Assembly (NCBI GenBank): GCA_030533445.1
Contig: CM060069.1
Span: forward strand, 2,695,256-2,759,255
DNA: 64,000 nt
Source: Cyprinodon diabolis
Lineage: Eukaryota; Chordata; Actinopteri; Cyprinodontiformes; Cyprinodontidae
Direction: 5' to 3'
This document shows positions 23,661-35,828 of this stretch, in pieces. The number at the start of each line of letters is the position of its first letter. Within the stretch, counting starts at the first letter, position 1. The notes under the pieces were generated by a model. It saw only the letters and a list, made by a program, of their open reading frames with translations. It ran no database searches and was not told the DNA's origin. A program made the translations under genes and the position numbers.

Positions 23661-25956
23661 GGGAGTGATCTTAGACGCTATTGGCTTTGTTCAAAATGTA
23701 AATAGTCATACACATTCTAATCTTCATACTTTGGACCTTGTGCTGACATACGGCATAGAATGTGAAGAAATAACAGTATTTCCTCCAAACCCTGTCCTCT
23801 CTGACCCCTTTTTATTAGCTTTCAGGATTACTTTAACAGAGTTCTCCTCCTCCTAAAGTAGGTTTTACTTTAGTAGATCTTTATCAGATAGTGCAGTTAT
23901 ACATTTTAAAGAATCTGCTTCACTTTCTCTCTCCTCTGTTTCGCTGAGCAGTGCTGCAGAGTGCAAAAGCATAGCTTACTCGCCTTCACAGGTTGATGAT
24001 TTTGTTAATGGGGTTGCTAGTTCTCTGCGTACTGCTTCAGACAATACAGCCCCTGTGAAAATTTAAATGTTAAAAACAGAAAGCTGGCTCCTTGGTTTAA
24101 TGCAGCGGTGCGTACTTTGAAACTAAATGCTAGGAAAATGGAGAGAAAATCACACTCCACAGGCCTGCGGGAGTCCTTCCTAGTCTGGAAAAATTGTTTA
24201 CTGCTGTATAAGAGGACCCTTTGTAAAGCAAGAGCAGCATACTTCTCCTCCTTAATAGAGGATAATAAGAAAATCCTAGATATCTTTTTAATACAGTGGC
24301 CAAACTCACCCAGAGCCATAGCTCTGTTGAACCGTCCATTCCACCTGCTCTTAGCAGTAATGATTTTATGGGATTCTTTATAAATAAGATTGATCTTATT
24401 AAAAAAATAAGATCATTAGCACTCCTCTAACTATGATTGGTTTATCTCTGGAAGATGAGGCAGCATCTGAGGTAACCATAGAATCTTAACCGGGTTTAGA
24501 CTGCTTTGATCCAGTTGAACATTCAGAGTAAGTAAAATTGCAAAACAAGTGTGAAACCACTTACACCATAATGAACTTTTTGAAGAGTTTCAGTCTGGCT
24601 TTAGAGCTCATCATAGCACTGAAACAGCTCTGGTGAAAGTCACTAATGATATTCTCATGGCCTCAGATAATGGACTTGTATCTGTGCTCGTCCTGTTGGA
24701 TCTCAGTGCTGCATTTGATACAGTTGATCATAATATTCTTTAAGAAAGACTTGAATATTTTGTTGGAATTAAAGGAACAGCTCTAGACTGGTTTAAATAT
24801 GATCTATCTGATCGAATTCAGTTTGTTCATGTTAATGACAGATTTTCAACATGCTCAAGGGTTACCTGTGGAGTACCACAGGGATCAGTGCTAGGACCAA
24901 TTCTCTTTACTATATACATGCTCCCAATTGGTAGCGTTATTAGACAGCATGGGATTAATTTCCACTGTTTTTGCTGATGATACTCAGATATATCTGTCTA
25001 TAAATCCAGATGAAGCTAACCCATTACATAGATTACAGGCATGTCTGAAAAATCTTGGTGTTATTTTTTATCAGGACCTGTCATTTAAATCCCATATCAA
25101 AGAGGTTTCTAGAATTTTCTTCTTTCATCTGCGGAATATTGCAAAAATGAGCAATCTCCTGTCCAGGGGTGATGCTAAGAAACTAGTCCATGCATTTGTT
25201 ACTTCAAGGCTGGACTATTGTAATTCTTTACTATCAGGAAGTCCACAAACTGTAGTTAAAAGCCTTCAGCTGATCCAAAAAGCTGCAGCCAGAGTTCTGA
25301 TGAAAATTAAAAAGAGAGATCACATCTCTCCTATCCTGGCTTCTCTTCATTGGCTTCCTGTTAAATCCAGAATAGAATTTAAAATCCTTCTTCTCACATA
25401 TAAAGCCTTAAATGGCCAAGCTCCATCTGATATCAGAGATCTGATTGTTCCTTATGTTCCTAACAGAGCACTTCGCTCTCAATCTGCAGTGGTTCTAAAA
25501 GTAGAATGGGAGGCAGATCTTTTAGTTATCAGGCTCCTCTCCTGTGGAACCAACTACCAGTTTTAGTCCGTGAGGCAGACACCCTGTCTACTTTTAAGGC
25601 TAGGCTTAAAACTTTCCTTTTTGATAAAGCTTCTAGTTAGAGTGGCTCAGGTTATCCTGAGCTATCTCTATAGTTCTGCTGCTATAGGCTTAGACTGCTG
25701 GAGGACATAGGGACCCCTTTTTCATCATTCTGCTTCATTCTATCTCTATTCTCCCACTCTGCAGAATCTGTTAGTTCAATCTGCAAAGGTATGCTGTTTC
25801 TGCTTTTTATCATAGTAGCTTCTCCTCCTCTGTTCCTGTTTGGCTGTGACACCAGCTGTGTCGCTGGAGCTGGTTGACAAGTGCCTTTTGTATCTCAGCT
25901 TCTTTTTCTATCTCTTCTTCTGTCTCCTTGAACCCCAGTTGGCCTCAGCAGATGGC
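23657..25956 (+). pseudogene. L2-type LINE, endonuclease end through RT to 3' region
   Basis: Plus-strand non-LTR retrotransposon remnant. In order: the endonuclease C-terminal motif (HTLDLVLTYG, about 23,725); a linker; RT blocks near 24,590-24,990 ([45 protein letters not shown]); the thumb and C-terminal region (SRLDYCNSLLSG, SLHWLPVKSR); then the 3' untranslated block ending at the GGCCTCAGCAGATGGCCG motif. The FADD catalytic motif is present, but stop codons, frameshifts and deletions run through the frame. Its 3' half forms the left part of the 2,331-bp duplication. Confidence 0.9.
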
Positions 25957-27914
25957 CGAAACATGATGAAAACAAAGTTATTCTACTTGTAGAAAAATAA
26001 TGGTGGCATGTTGTTGAAAAGAAGTTAAGTAGTAGTGTAGCTTAATATGGCTAACCGACCGAGTTAAAACAGGCTAACCTGTTTTAGCAACATCGCTACC
26101 CAGCTCTCACCCTTTATATTTTGGTCCTACATTTACTTTGTTCACCATAAACATATTTTTTTTCTGTTTTGTTACCAACCATATAAAATTCATCGCTCGT
26201 TATAAACGCTAATGCTCCAAATGTTCCCGACTCGGCAAACGGACGCTGTGTTATGTTATTATCATTGTCCGGGTAAGTAGAATGTTTTATGTCATGTGGC
26301 AACGTTCAGCCAATCTTATAGAGTAAAGTCACTGGCATGTGCAGGCCAAGAGCAGATCTGGTACCTACACCGGGTTGTAGAGAGACAATTCTGTTGTTCT
26401 GATTGGTACCAAGGTCTTTCTTTATTAAGTTTGCATGTTGTCTCTCTTTGCATGCATGGGTTCTCTCCAGCTACTCCAGCTTCCTCCAATAATGCACGAT
26501 CATGGACATTAGTCTCTCTAAACTAGTCTGTCTCAGGGTTGACTATTTCATTCTGTTTTTTCAGCGATAATATAATGAACTGTTCACCTTTAGGTCTGGA
26601 AAACGAGGGATGACTAGATGGAAATCAGTAAATATTGAACCAGAATTGGAGGCTTTTCAGTTAAAGACGGAACATTTCACACTTCAGGTCTCCTCTAACA
26701 GGATAATGACAGAAAATCAACATCATCTAGAATAGAGGGGGGTCTGTGCAGCAGAAATGACTTTCAGCTGTGCCTTCCCTATTGGGATAAAGACCTGCTG
26801 AGGTATACAGAAAAAATTTGATCGCACACAGAAAAAGCTGTAGGTATTTGTGGCTGTGTCTGTTTTATTTACGTTTTATCAAATAGAGAAGAGGGAGGTC
26901 TGGAACTCTCTCCACTTTGTTGATTCATTTTTCTTGTGGAAAAAAAAAGAAGCAGTCAACACTTCAAACGTCCCTGACATGAACTTGGCTTTTCTTTCCA
27001 TTAGTCATTCAGTTTGGAGCAAATTGATTGTGCTCATTCACATGGATTTCCTGCAGAGCTGGAGGACATAGGAAGTCAATCTGAAGCTTAATGGACCAAC
27101 GAACAAACATCCCAGACAAACGACACACCTCAGTGGAAAACCCATGGATCCGTGTGGGAGAATCAAACTGAACATCTTCATCCATCAATTTCATTGTTTT
27201 TTGCAGCACAGATAAGGTTTGTAATGAAAAAGTTGAGGCAGATTCATTGAGAATTGCAGTATTCACAACCAGCTGCTCATAAAACCTAGTAGGAAAGGCT
27301 TCTTTTCTGGTAGTGGGCTAACACCTCTGTGAGACGCTTTTCTCTGTTAGTTAAACCACGGTGATACCAGGTTTGATCTCAGCTCTATTTGACCTAATAT
27401 TTGTCATCTCTGCTGTTTTTTTGTATTTCCTACTGTGAAATACTCCAAAGGCTCTCTCATACTTGTTCAGAGTGCGATCTTCAGGCTGGCTGCCAGCCAA
27501 TGGCTGCAAATTAGAGATTAATGGACACAGATTTTTAATCCATTAAAATGCTGGTTGTGAAAGAAGATTTGTTATAATGAAGCAGAAAATGGCATAAATG
27601 GACAACCATTGGAGAGGTGAGGAGGAAGGACATGAAAATAGATAAAATATAAGAAAAATGTTCTGGTGACATTTCATAAGACTTTTAAATTATGGATATT
27701 AATCATGAAATGATTATACTATCATAGTATTAAAGTATCTGGTCATACTCAGAGTTTAAACTTCATACTTTAAATATAAAATTATGAAATATTTTTTAAT
27801 AAATGATTAGTGGTGCCTAGAATTTCTAAAAGTAGAAAGGGAGGCAGATCTTTTAGTTATCAGGCACCTCTCCTGTGGAACCAACTACCAGTTTTAGTCC
27901 GTGAGGCAGACACT
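25584..27914. repeat. 2,331-bp tandem duplication, unit A
   Basis: The unit holds the L2 3' region plus about 1.85 kb of non-repetitive DNA (25,960-27,807) and the start of the next L2 fragment. Every landmark checked recurs exactly 2,331 bp later. The interior has only short frames (62-85 residues) without recognisable domains. Boundaries are uncertain by up to 158 bp because the exchange occurred inside homologous LINE sequence. Confidence 0.9.
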
Positions 27915-28291
27915 CTGTCTACTTTTAAGGCTAGGCTTAAAACTTTCCTTTTTGATAAAGCTTCTAGTTAGAGTGGCTCAGGTTATCCTGAGCTATCTCT
28001 ATAGTTCTGCTGCTATAGGCTTAGACTGCTGGAGGACATAGGGACCCCTTTTTCATCATTCTGCTTCATTCTATCTCTATTCTCCCACTCTGCAGAATCT
28101 GTTAGTTCAATCTGCAAAGGTATGCTGTTTCTGCTTTTTATCATAGTAGCTTCTCCTCCTCTGTTCCTGTTTGGCTGTGACACCAGCTGTGTCGCTGGAG
28201 CTGGTTGACAAGTGCCTTTTGTATCTCAGCTTCTTTTTCTATCTCTTCTTCTGTCTCCTTGAACCCCAGTTGGCCTCAGCAGATGGCCGAA
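27808..28291 (+). mobile_element. Chimeric L2 fragment at the duplication junction
   Basis: The left part (to 27,914) carries the variants of the downstream fragment (AGAAAGGGAGG, GGCACCTC, ACTCTG). The right part (from 28,073) carries those of the upstream LINE (CTATCTCTATTC). The switch marks the unequal crossover. Confidence 0.88.
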
Positions 28292-30245
28292 ACATGATGA
28301 AAACAAAGTTATTCTACTTGTAGAAAAATAATGGTGGCATGTTGTTGAAAAGAAGTTAAGTAGTAGTGTAGCTTAATATGGCTAACCGACCGAGTTAAAA
28401 CAGGCTAACCTGTTTTAGCAACATCGCTACCCAGCTCTCACCCTTTATATTTTGGTCCTACATTTACTTTGTTCACCATAAACATATTTTTTTTCTGTTT
28501 TGTTACCAACCATATAAAATTCATCGCTCGTTATAAACGCTAATGCTCCAAATGTTCCCGACTCGGCAAACGGACGCTGTGTTATGTTATTATCATTGTC
28601 CGGGTAAGTAGAATGTTTTATGTCATGTGGCAACGTTCAGCCAATCTTATAGAGTAAAGTCACTGGCATGTGCAGGCCAAGAGCAGATCTGGTACCTACA
28701 CCGGGTTGTAGAGAGACAATTCTGTTGTTCTGATTGGTACCAAGGTCTTTCTTTATTAAGTTTGCATGTTGTCTCTCTTTGCATGCATGGGTTCTCTCCA
28801 GCTACTCCAGCTTCCTCCAATAATGCACGATCATGGACATTAGTCTCTCTAAACTAGTCTGTCTCAGGGTTGACTATTTCATTCTGTTTTTTCAGCGATA
28901 ATATAATGAACTGTTCACCTTTAGGTCTGGAAAACGAGGGATGACTAGATGGAAATCAGTAAATATTGAACCAGAATTGGAGGCTTTTCAGTTAAAGACG
29001 GAACATTTCACACTTCAGGTCTCCTCTAACAGGATAATGACAGAAAATCAACATCATCTAGAATAGAGGGGGGTCTGTGCAGCAGAAATGACTTTCAGCT
29101 GTGCCTTCCCTATTGGGATAAAGACCTGCTGAGGTATACAGAAAAAATTTGATCGCACACAGAAAAAGCTGTAGGTATTTGTGGCTGTGTCTGTTTTATT
29201 TACGTTTTATCAAATAGAGAAGAGGGAGGTCTGGAACTCTCTCCACTTTGTTGATTCATTTTTCTTGTGGAAAAAAAAAGAAGCAGTCAACACTTCAAAC
29301 GTCCCTGACATGAACTTGGCTTTTCTTTCCATTAGTCATTCAGTTTGGAGCAAATTGATTGTGCTCATTCACATGGATTTCCTGCAGAGCTGGAGGACAT
29401 AGGAAGTCAATCTGAAGCTTAATGGACCAACGAACAAACATCCCAGACAAACGACACACCTCAGTGGAAAACCCATGGATCCGTGTGGGAGAATCAAACT
29501 GAACATCTTCATCCATCAATTTCATTGTTTTTTGCAGCACAGATAAGGTTTGTAATGAAAAAGTTGAGGCAGATTCATTGAGAATTGCAGTATTCACAAC
29601 CAGCTGCTCATAAAACCTAGTAGGAAAGGCTTCTTTTCTGGTAGTGGGCTAACACCTCTGTGAGACGCTTTTCTCTGTTAGTTAAACCACGGTGATACCA
29701 GGTTTGATCTCAGCTCTATTTGACCTAATATTTGTCATCTCTGCTGTTTTTTTGTATTTCCTACTGTGAAATACTCCAAAGGCTCTCTCATACTTGTTCA
29801 GAGTGCGATCTTCAGGCTGGCTGCCAGCCAATGGCTGCAAATTAGAGATTAATGGACACAGATTTTTAATCCATTAAAATGCTGGTTGTGAAAGAAGATT
29901 TGTTATAATGAAGCAGAAAATGGCATAAATGGACAACCATTGGAGAGGTGAGGAGGAAGGACATGAAAATAGATAAAATATAAGAAAAATGTTCTGGTGA
30001 CATTTCATAAGACTTTTAAATTATGGATATTAATCATGAAATGATTATACTATCATAGTATTAAAGTATCTGGTCATACTCAGAGTTTAAACTTCATACT
30101 TTAAATATAAAATTATGAAATATTTTTTAATAAATGATTAGTGGTGCCTAGAATTTCTAAAAGTAGAAAGGGAGGCAGATCTTTTAGTTATCAGGCACCT
30201 CTCCTGTGGAACCAACTACCAGTTTTAGTCCGTGAGGCAGACACT
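27915..30245. repeat. 2,331-bp tandem duplication, unit B
   Basis: Essentially identical by eye to unit A over the non-repetitive part, including homopolymer lengths (for example nine A at the same relative place). Such identity means a recent event or an assembly duplication. Confidence 0.9.
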
Positions 30246-30985
30246 CTGTCTACTTTTAAGGCTAGGCTTAAAACTTTCCTTTTTGATAAAGCTTCTAGTT
30301 AGAGTGGCTCAGGTTATCCTGAGCTATCTCTATAGTTCTGCTGCTATAGGCTTAGACTGCTGGAGGACATAGGGACCCCTTTTTCATCATTCTGCTTCAT
30401 TCTCTCTCTGTTCTCCCACTCTGCAGAATCTGTTAGTTCAATCTCTAACGTTCTGCTCTCTCTGCTTTTTCTCATAGTAGCTTCATCTGGTCTGTTCCTG
30501 TTTGGCTGTGACTCCATCCTGGAGAGAAATATCAGCTGTGCTGCTGCCATCAACACCTTTGTTTCTAGATGTTGGAGCTTGGCCTGTTTTCCAGTGTAGT
30601 CTTGTTTCTCTGACTGTGACTAACTGGATGTGCTCTCTTCATCCTCTGACATGGGAGCTGGCTCGGAGCTCGTCTGCCTGGCTGTGTGTTGCCTGGACGG
30701 GGCCGCCTGTGGAGCTGGTTGACAGTTGCCTTTTGTATCTATGCTTCTTTTTCTATGTCTGCTTCTGTCTCCTTGAACCCCAGTGGGCCTCAGCAGATGG
30801 CCGCTCACACTGAGCCTGGTTCTGCTGGAGGTTTCTTCCTGTTCAAAGGGAGTTTTTCCTCTCCACTGTCGCTACAAGCATGCTTAGTGTGAGGGATTGC
30901 TGAAGAGTCAATGAGTCGATGTAAAGTGCCTTGAGATGACATTTGTTGTGAATTGGAGCTATAGAAATAAACTGAATTGAAAATC
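30139..30985 (+). mobile_element. L2-type LINE 3' end, parental downstream copy
   Basis: 5'-truncated LINE from the distal RT region through the complete 3' untranslated region, ending in AATAAACTGAATTGAAAA. It has a longer 3' region than the copies in units A and B and is the original right-hand partner of the crossover. Confidence 0.85.
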
Positions 30986-32199
30986 TACAAAACATTTACT
31001 AATTTTAAAAATACAACTGGAGGGTGTTGGTAGTGTGTCTATTTCCAAACTTTTGTTGTAAGAACAGTCTTAGTCTGTGATAAGAGCTCAGTTTGCTCTG
31101 TGTCAAGAGAAAAAGTTTCTGTAGGTTTATAACGAGAAGAGTGAGTAAGAAGCTGTCATAATGAGATCCCGTTTTTAACAGAGACCGTGACCGGAGAATG
31201 TCCTATATTTTTTCTTTGAAAGAGGACAGACTGGAGGAATAAACAGACCGAAGTTTCACACAAACACTCCTGCCTCTATGTTTCTTTTGTCTCACCCCTA
31301 CTGCACAGGTAAGGGAGTTAAAACCGGAAGGAGGACTACTTTTGGCCCTCCCCTTTGCTTCCCTACCATGGTCAGGTGGCATCTACAGGAGAGGTTAACA
31401 GTGTGAGCTGGATGGAATTAGTAGGACTGTTCTATAACTGTTCTTGGTAATTTTTTGTAACAACAAATGTTTTCTAGTAAAAAATAAATCCACTTTTCCT
31501 TTAAATGAAGCCATATTTGCAGGTAAGGTGTGGTTTGAGCATTAGAAGTTAGTATATAGACCGGACCTCCTAATGCCCAAAAGCTAAAACTGCTGTTTGA
31601 TTCTAGATGAGTTAAAAAAACAAGAATTATTTGGTAAATCGCCAGTTAGCCCAAACATAACATAATCATAATATAACAAAGCTCCAATGCTTCCCACAGT
31701 TTCAGGTTTCCCAGAAAGCAATATTGTACCAGAAAACATTTAAAGACATTCTACCAAAAAACACAAACTCTTGTGCTAAATGTTTGTTTTTTCCGCATAA
31801 ACAAAGTAAACAAGGTTTTCAAAGTATGAAAGGGTGAGCCCCCCTCCAGGGAGCACTATGCCTGCTGGACCCCCCCCAAAAATAATCAACCCACAGAGAA
31901 ACAAATGCCACTACAAAACACCTTGTAATTGCTTTTATTTTAGAACCATCTCATCTTTTAAAATGCCACTATCTGAATGAAATTTAACACACGAACATTT
32001 TAAAACATTTCCTCCCATTTTAATTATTTTATCGGGGCCTTTGTATGGCAAATACGCCCTTTTTTTCATTTTTCTAATGATAATAACAACCCCAAACTCA
32101 CTTTTCAACTGTTTTCTCAAACAAACGTTACATCTGAGATTCTGGGTTTAATGTTTGAGATACCAACAGTGTTTCCACATCTTAACAGAAACATTTTGA
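30986..32199. other. No gene recognised
   Basis: AT-rich intronic DNA with C-rich patches at about 31,840 and 31,870. No domain or element boundary identified. Confidence 0.45.
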
Positions 32200-32562
32200 T
32201 CAGATCTTCATTGAGAGCTGTGGAAATTCAGTCCCTACTGACAGCCAAAAGTGCGCAAGTGACACGTCACTCATCCTCTGTTTCAAGTCCATGTCACAGC
32301 TCAGCTCAGCCAGAGCCTCTTCCTCTACTGCTGAAAGTCCATCTTTGAGTGTCACAGGGAAGGAAAATGGGTTTCTCACCCACTGGTTTGCCATTGTCTC
32401 CTCTCCAAAATACTCTCCAAACTGCTCCCGCATCCCCTCCAAATGCGCGCAGACAGCCTGCTGTAAAAACTCCACCTTCAGCCCCGCTCTGGCAAAAACA
32501 TCCTCTAAGATGGGAAACATTTCCACTGATCCCCGCTCCACACGCGTACCCCACAGTTCCAA
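32200..32562 (-). pseudogene. hAT transposase C-terminal fragment (ZBED5/SCAND3-like)
   Basis: Minus-strand open stretch of 120 codons resembling the distal part of Charlie/Buster-type hAT transposases, as kept in vertebrate ZBED5 and SCAND3-like proteins: a WVRNPF block, a run of acidic residues then ELSCD, and FWLSV-x-TEFPQLS. The usual continuation into the LLPF...TTYLCE block is lost in frameshifted sequence to the left. N-terminal finger and catalytic core absent. The GC-rich GGCGCCCCCC...GGCGCGCC segment at 32,600-32,645 probably belongs to the same element. Confidence 0.7.
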
Positions 32563-32689
32563 CTTGGTCCTAAATCCATATTTATTTTTTCCCTCTCACC
32601 GCGCCTCCCCTAAGGTGCTCTGGCGCCCCCCAGGGGAGGCGCGCCTCACACTTTGAAAACCGCCGCATTAGAGCATCCCTGTGCAACTC

Positions 32690-33935
32690 TTCATCCTAGT
32701 ATTAGTTTGGTTTAAGTTATATCAATCTTCAGCGCTCCCTCCGTTCGATGCTCCCTGCATGCTGCTCCTCTCAAAAACTCACCTATGTAACTTGAAAGGG
32801 TCAGATATGATGAATGGGACAATTGTCCCAAAGGCAGTCTGAGCTTACCTTAAACACTACAGCTAACTATTACTATTTCACACTGCCCGAAAAAAAACAG
32901 TTTAATGGAGTAATGGGCTTTTAGCGGCAGTTGGAACAGCTCACTGACGCGTGTCTACCCAGGTCAAATTACTCTGCAAGTGATCCGTGTTAAAATTGCC
33001 TCAGCTCTGATCTGCATGCTGTGGACACATCAGAACCGCTAAATTGCGTGACACCATTAAACACAATGCACTGACATCAACATACAGTGCCAGTCGCTTC
33101 TGATCTGACAAGCTGAAACAACTCTGTTTACATTGGATGAACATGGAGCAGCTCTGGAGAGAGGGATTCAGAGAGATAATAGAGAGAAACTATAAAGCAC
33201 ACTGACTACGCCCTGGCTTCCTGACATGTTGCCCTCCATTGTTTACTTCCCTGATATTTGTCGCACTGATGACATCATCAATGTCAACCCAGCGTGATGG
33301 CGTCACCAGACATGCAACTGCCAGTGAGGGGGTTAGACCCAGCTCTTTTAGCCAATGGGAACGGAGCCAAATGCTGATTGTTAGCCGGTCGACCCGTGTT
33401 TGAAAAACACGCTTTAATGCAGTATTTTCAGTGGGAAAAAGGATGAAGTTGTTGTTAACTGATCAAGCAGATCTGACCCTCACCTACCTGACCAGACATC
33501 TTTGGTCAGACATATGCTAGTCCAAAGTGGTCTGCAATCGGATTCCAAAATGCTAACATCTCTCTTTTTCCAGCATCCACTCAACATGAGCTGACCGATT
33601 CAGTTTCTTTGGATCCTTGAAAGGAAACCATTTGAGCGTAGCGTCCCTTTTCGCTGAAGTCCATCGATCAGCCTGAATGAAAAAGTGGGATGTCATTTTT
33701 GTTTTACCTGTTGCACTGGAATGGATCCTCATACATAACTTCATCTACTGTGCTTTCCTCTTTGAATTTGATAATGTATGTAGTTTTAGTTCAGGCTTAA
33801 ATAATCTTGTTGAGTATTAGAAATTATTTTAAGTTCTTGTGTTTTAACCATATTTTTATGACTTTCTTGCCAACGTGGATGTAGCCGTAATATGCAAATT
33901 AAGTGATGGAGTCATTTACTCACTGTGTAAACAAA
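32690..33935. other. No gene recognised
   Basis: Mixed-composition intronic DNA with only short frames (for example 63 residues at 33,553-33,744, minus) and no recognised domain. Confidence 0.45.
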
Positions 33936-34899
33936 CCCCTTAAGTCCAGAGGGCCTTAGGAGCATATTGCGCATTAAATTACATATGTGGATTAAAGTAA
34001 GTTAATCTCCCGAACTATAAATTGGAAATACAATTGTTTGTATTTGTGTGACAGAAAGGCATTGGGGAATATTTTTCAGGTGGAAATACTATTTTAAATG
34101 TCACCATGTCTGATTTATAGGTGATTAAAAAAGAAAAAAATGAAAAATATTTAGCCTCACCTAATTTTTTTTCTGAAATAAACACTGCAAAAAACCATGA
34201 AAGCCCATTTGAAACTCTAGATGAAACCTCAGACTTTATAGATCCACATCTTGACTAGAACTCAAGCAAATTTGGACTGAATAAGTTGAAGCATGTTCCA
34301 CAAAGCTTTTATTGTGCAGTGCGCTAGGCGGAAATGGGATTTTAGCACAGTGGTGGCAAAAGTGGCCAAATTAGGCCAAATGCATTTTCCCACTCATAAA
34401 AGGGAATCTGTTCTAATTTCCATTATTGAAGACCTTCTGCATAAGGCAAAGCATTTGCTCCAAAGATTTAGCCGTCGTTTCATTGATGTTTACCAATAAT
34501 ATCTCCAAACTGAATAGAAAATAAGAATAACAGAGCAAGCTAATGTAAATCATTTCGGTTACATCACCTGAAATGGCTGCACAATGACCTCCGACACCTC
34601 CTTGGAAAGGTCTGAGCCTCTAGTTTCTAATGATGCAGACCATTAGGGGGCGGGGCTAAAAATGAATACCGGCAGTTGCATTACTCCTGCAGTCAGACAT
34701 TTCATATCTCATTTTATTTATGTACACAGCTATAAAACCAAAAGCATTTGTGAAAAAATTATTTTGAAACATGTTTTTAGAAATTTTAACAGCAACATTT
34801 TAAAGGCATGTGGATGAAACACCATGTGACTGTGTTTTGGCAATTTTTATAACTGGATCAACATGAGCAAGTGCCAGATGGCACGGCGGGCTCAAGGGG
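33936..34899. mobile_element. Possible piggyBac-like MITE
   Basis: CCCCTTAAGTCC at the left and complementary GGGCTCAAGGGG at the right pair at 10 of 12 positions. TTAA follows the right end as in piggyBac targets, but the left flank is CAAA, so the duplication is not confirmed. No transposase inside. Confidence 0.3.
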
Positions 34900-34903
34900 T
34901 TAA

Positions 34904-35528
34904 CCTCAGTGACAGGCAGAACACCTGCGCAGACAAACACATATTGTAAAAAAGCTAGTTACTACTTATTACTGCAGTACTTGAATGCACCACATGCTGT
35001 GACTCCAGAATGTGTCATAATCTGACCTAGAGAAGCTGTTTCAGCCGTTTCTGTGTGATTTGTAAAAAAAGTAGGTGTATATGGGGGGGGTGACTGTCAG
35101 CACAACACAGAGAGGGTATGTCCATCTGGGTGGGACAGACACACACTGAGGCAAAGTGCAGGTCCTGCAGCGGGATCTACACAGGTGGGTGGGGAGGTGT
35201 CGGGGGTGTCAAGAGTCAAGAGACACGTTCCTCTTTCTTTCACATCAGTCTTGTGTTTCCTGTCTGTCTAATCAGTCTGTATAGAAGCTTTTCCACAAAT
35301 AAAGCAGATCTCCTACAGAAAATCCAAACAATGCATCTTAAAACAAAAAGTAAGAACATCATATTCCCTCTTTGCTTCAGGCAAAAGCAGCCTGGCTCCC
35401 TCACAGCAATTGCTGCAGATCATCTTTGACCTTAGCACATAAAGCATTTACCAATCTGAGCATTAAACTGGAAAAAGAATGAAAAGATCAGCAAGAAGCA
35501 TGGTTAGCTTACTGTGTCGTAAGCTTAC
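34904..35528. other. gfra2 intron 2, proximal part
   Basis: No second exon, branch-point cluster or element recognised. The only clear signal is the exon 2 donor at its right edge. Confidence 0.5.
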
Positions 35529-35828
35529 CTTCTGTTAGGCCCATGTGGATGCTCCAGTAGTTCTGCAGACATTGCAGCTCCTTCTTCATCCCCCTCTTGC
35601 AGCGACAGTCGTACAGAGGAGAGTCCTGCAGCACCTCCAGTGCCCTCTGGCACTCTTTGGAGGCCAGCATGGTGCTGCGCTCTTTGTCCCCGCCGGACAG
35701 ACACTGGCGCATGATCCGGTAGCGCGAGCTACACTGACTGTTCTGGTTGCACAGCTCGGAGGCTCGGACGCAGTCCAGAGGTTCCCTCCAGTTGGGGGAT
35801 CCCATCTCTGATTCACACATGCACACAT
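35529..35828 (-). CDS. gfra2: gfra2 coding exon 2 (GFR-alpha cysteine-rich domain 1)
   Basis: A 300-nt exon encoding the N-terminal cysteine-rich domain of a GDNF family receptor alpha. Seen: acceptor CAG before 35,828 and donor GTAAGC at 35,528, with phase 1 at both ends. The translation holds about ten cysteines, including DCVRASELC, CSSRYR, RQCLSG, DCRCKRGMKKELQC and YWSIHMGLTEG. Known family: this pattern fits GFRA2 better than GFRA1, which has a different tail after the KRGMKKE motif. The domain is extracellular; in the family D1 is less critical for ligand contact than D2. The next exon would begin with an acidic stretch after the LTEG motif, and I find no such exon to the left, so intron 2 is larger than 35 kb or runs out of the window. 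gfra2 rather than another paralogue is a confident but by-eye call. Confidence 0.93.

Noticed and set aside
26114..29597. Pairs of identical 62-85 residue frames seen twice
   Set aside because: They recur only because the 2,331-bp unit is duplicated; identity is at DNA level and none has a domain.
33936..34903. Firm piggyBac element
   Set aside because: The right flank is TTAA but the left is CAAA, and the ends match at only 10 of 12 bases; kept only as a low-confidence feature.
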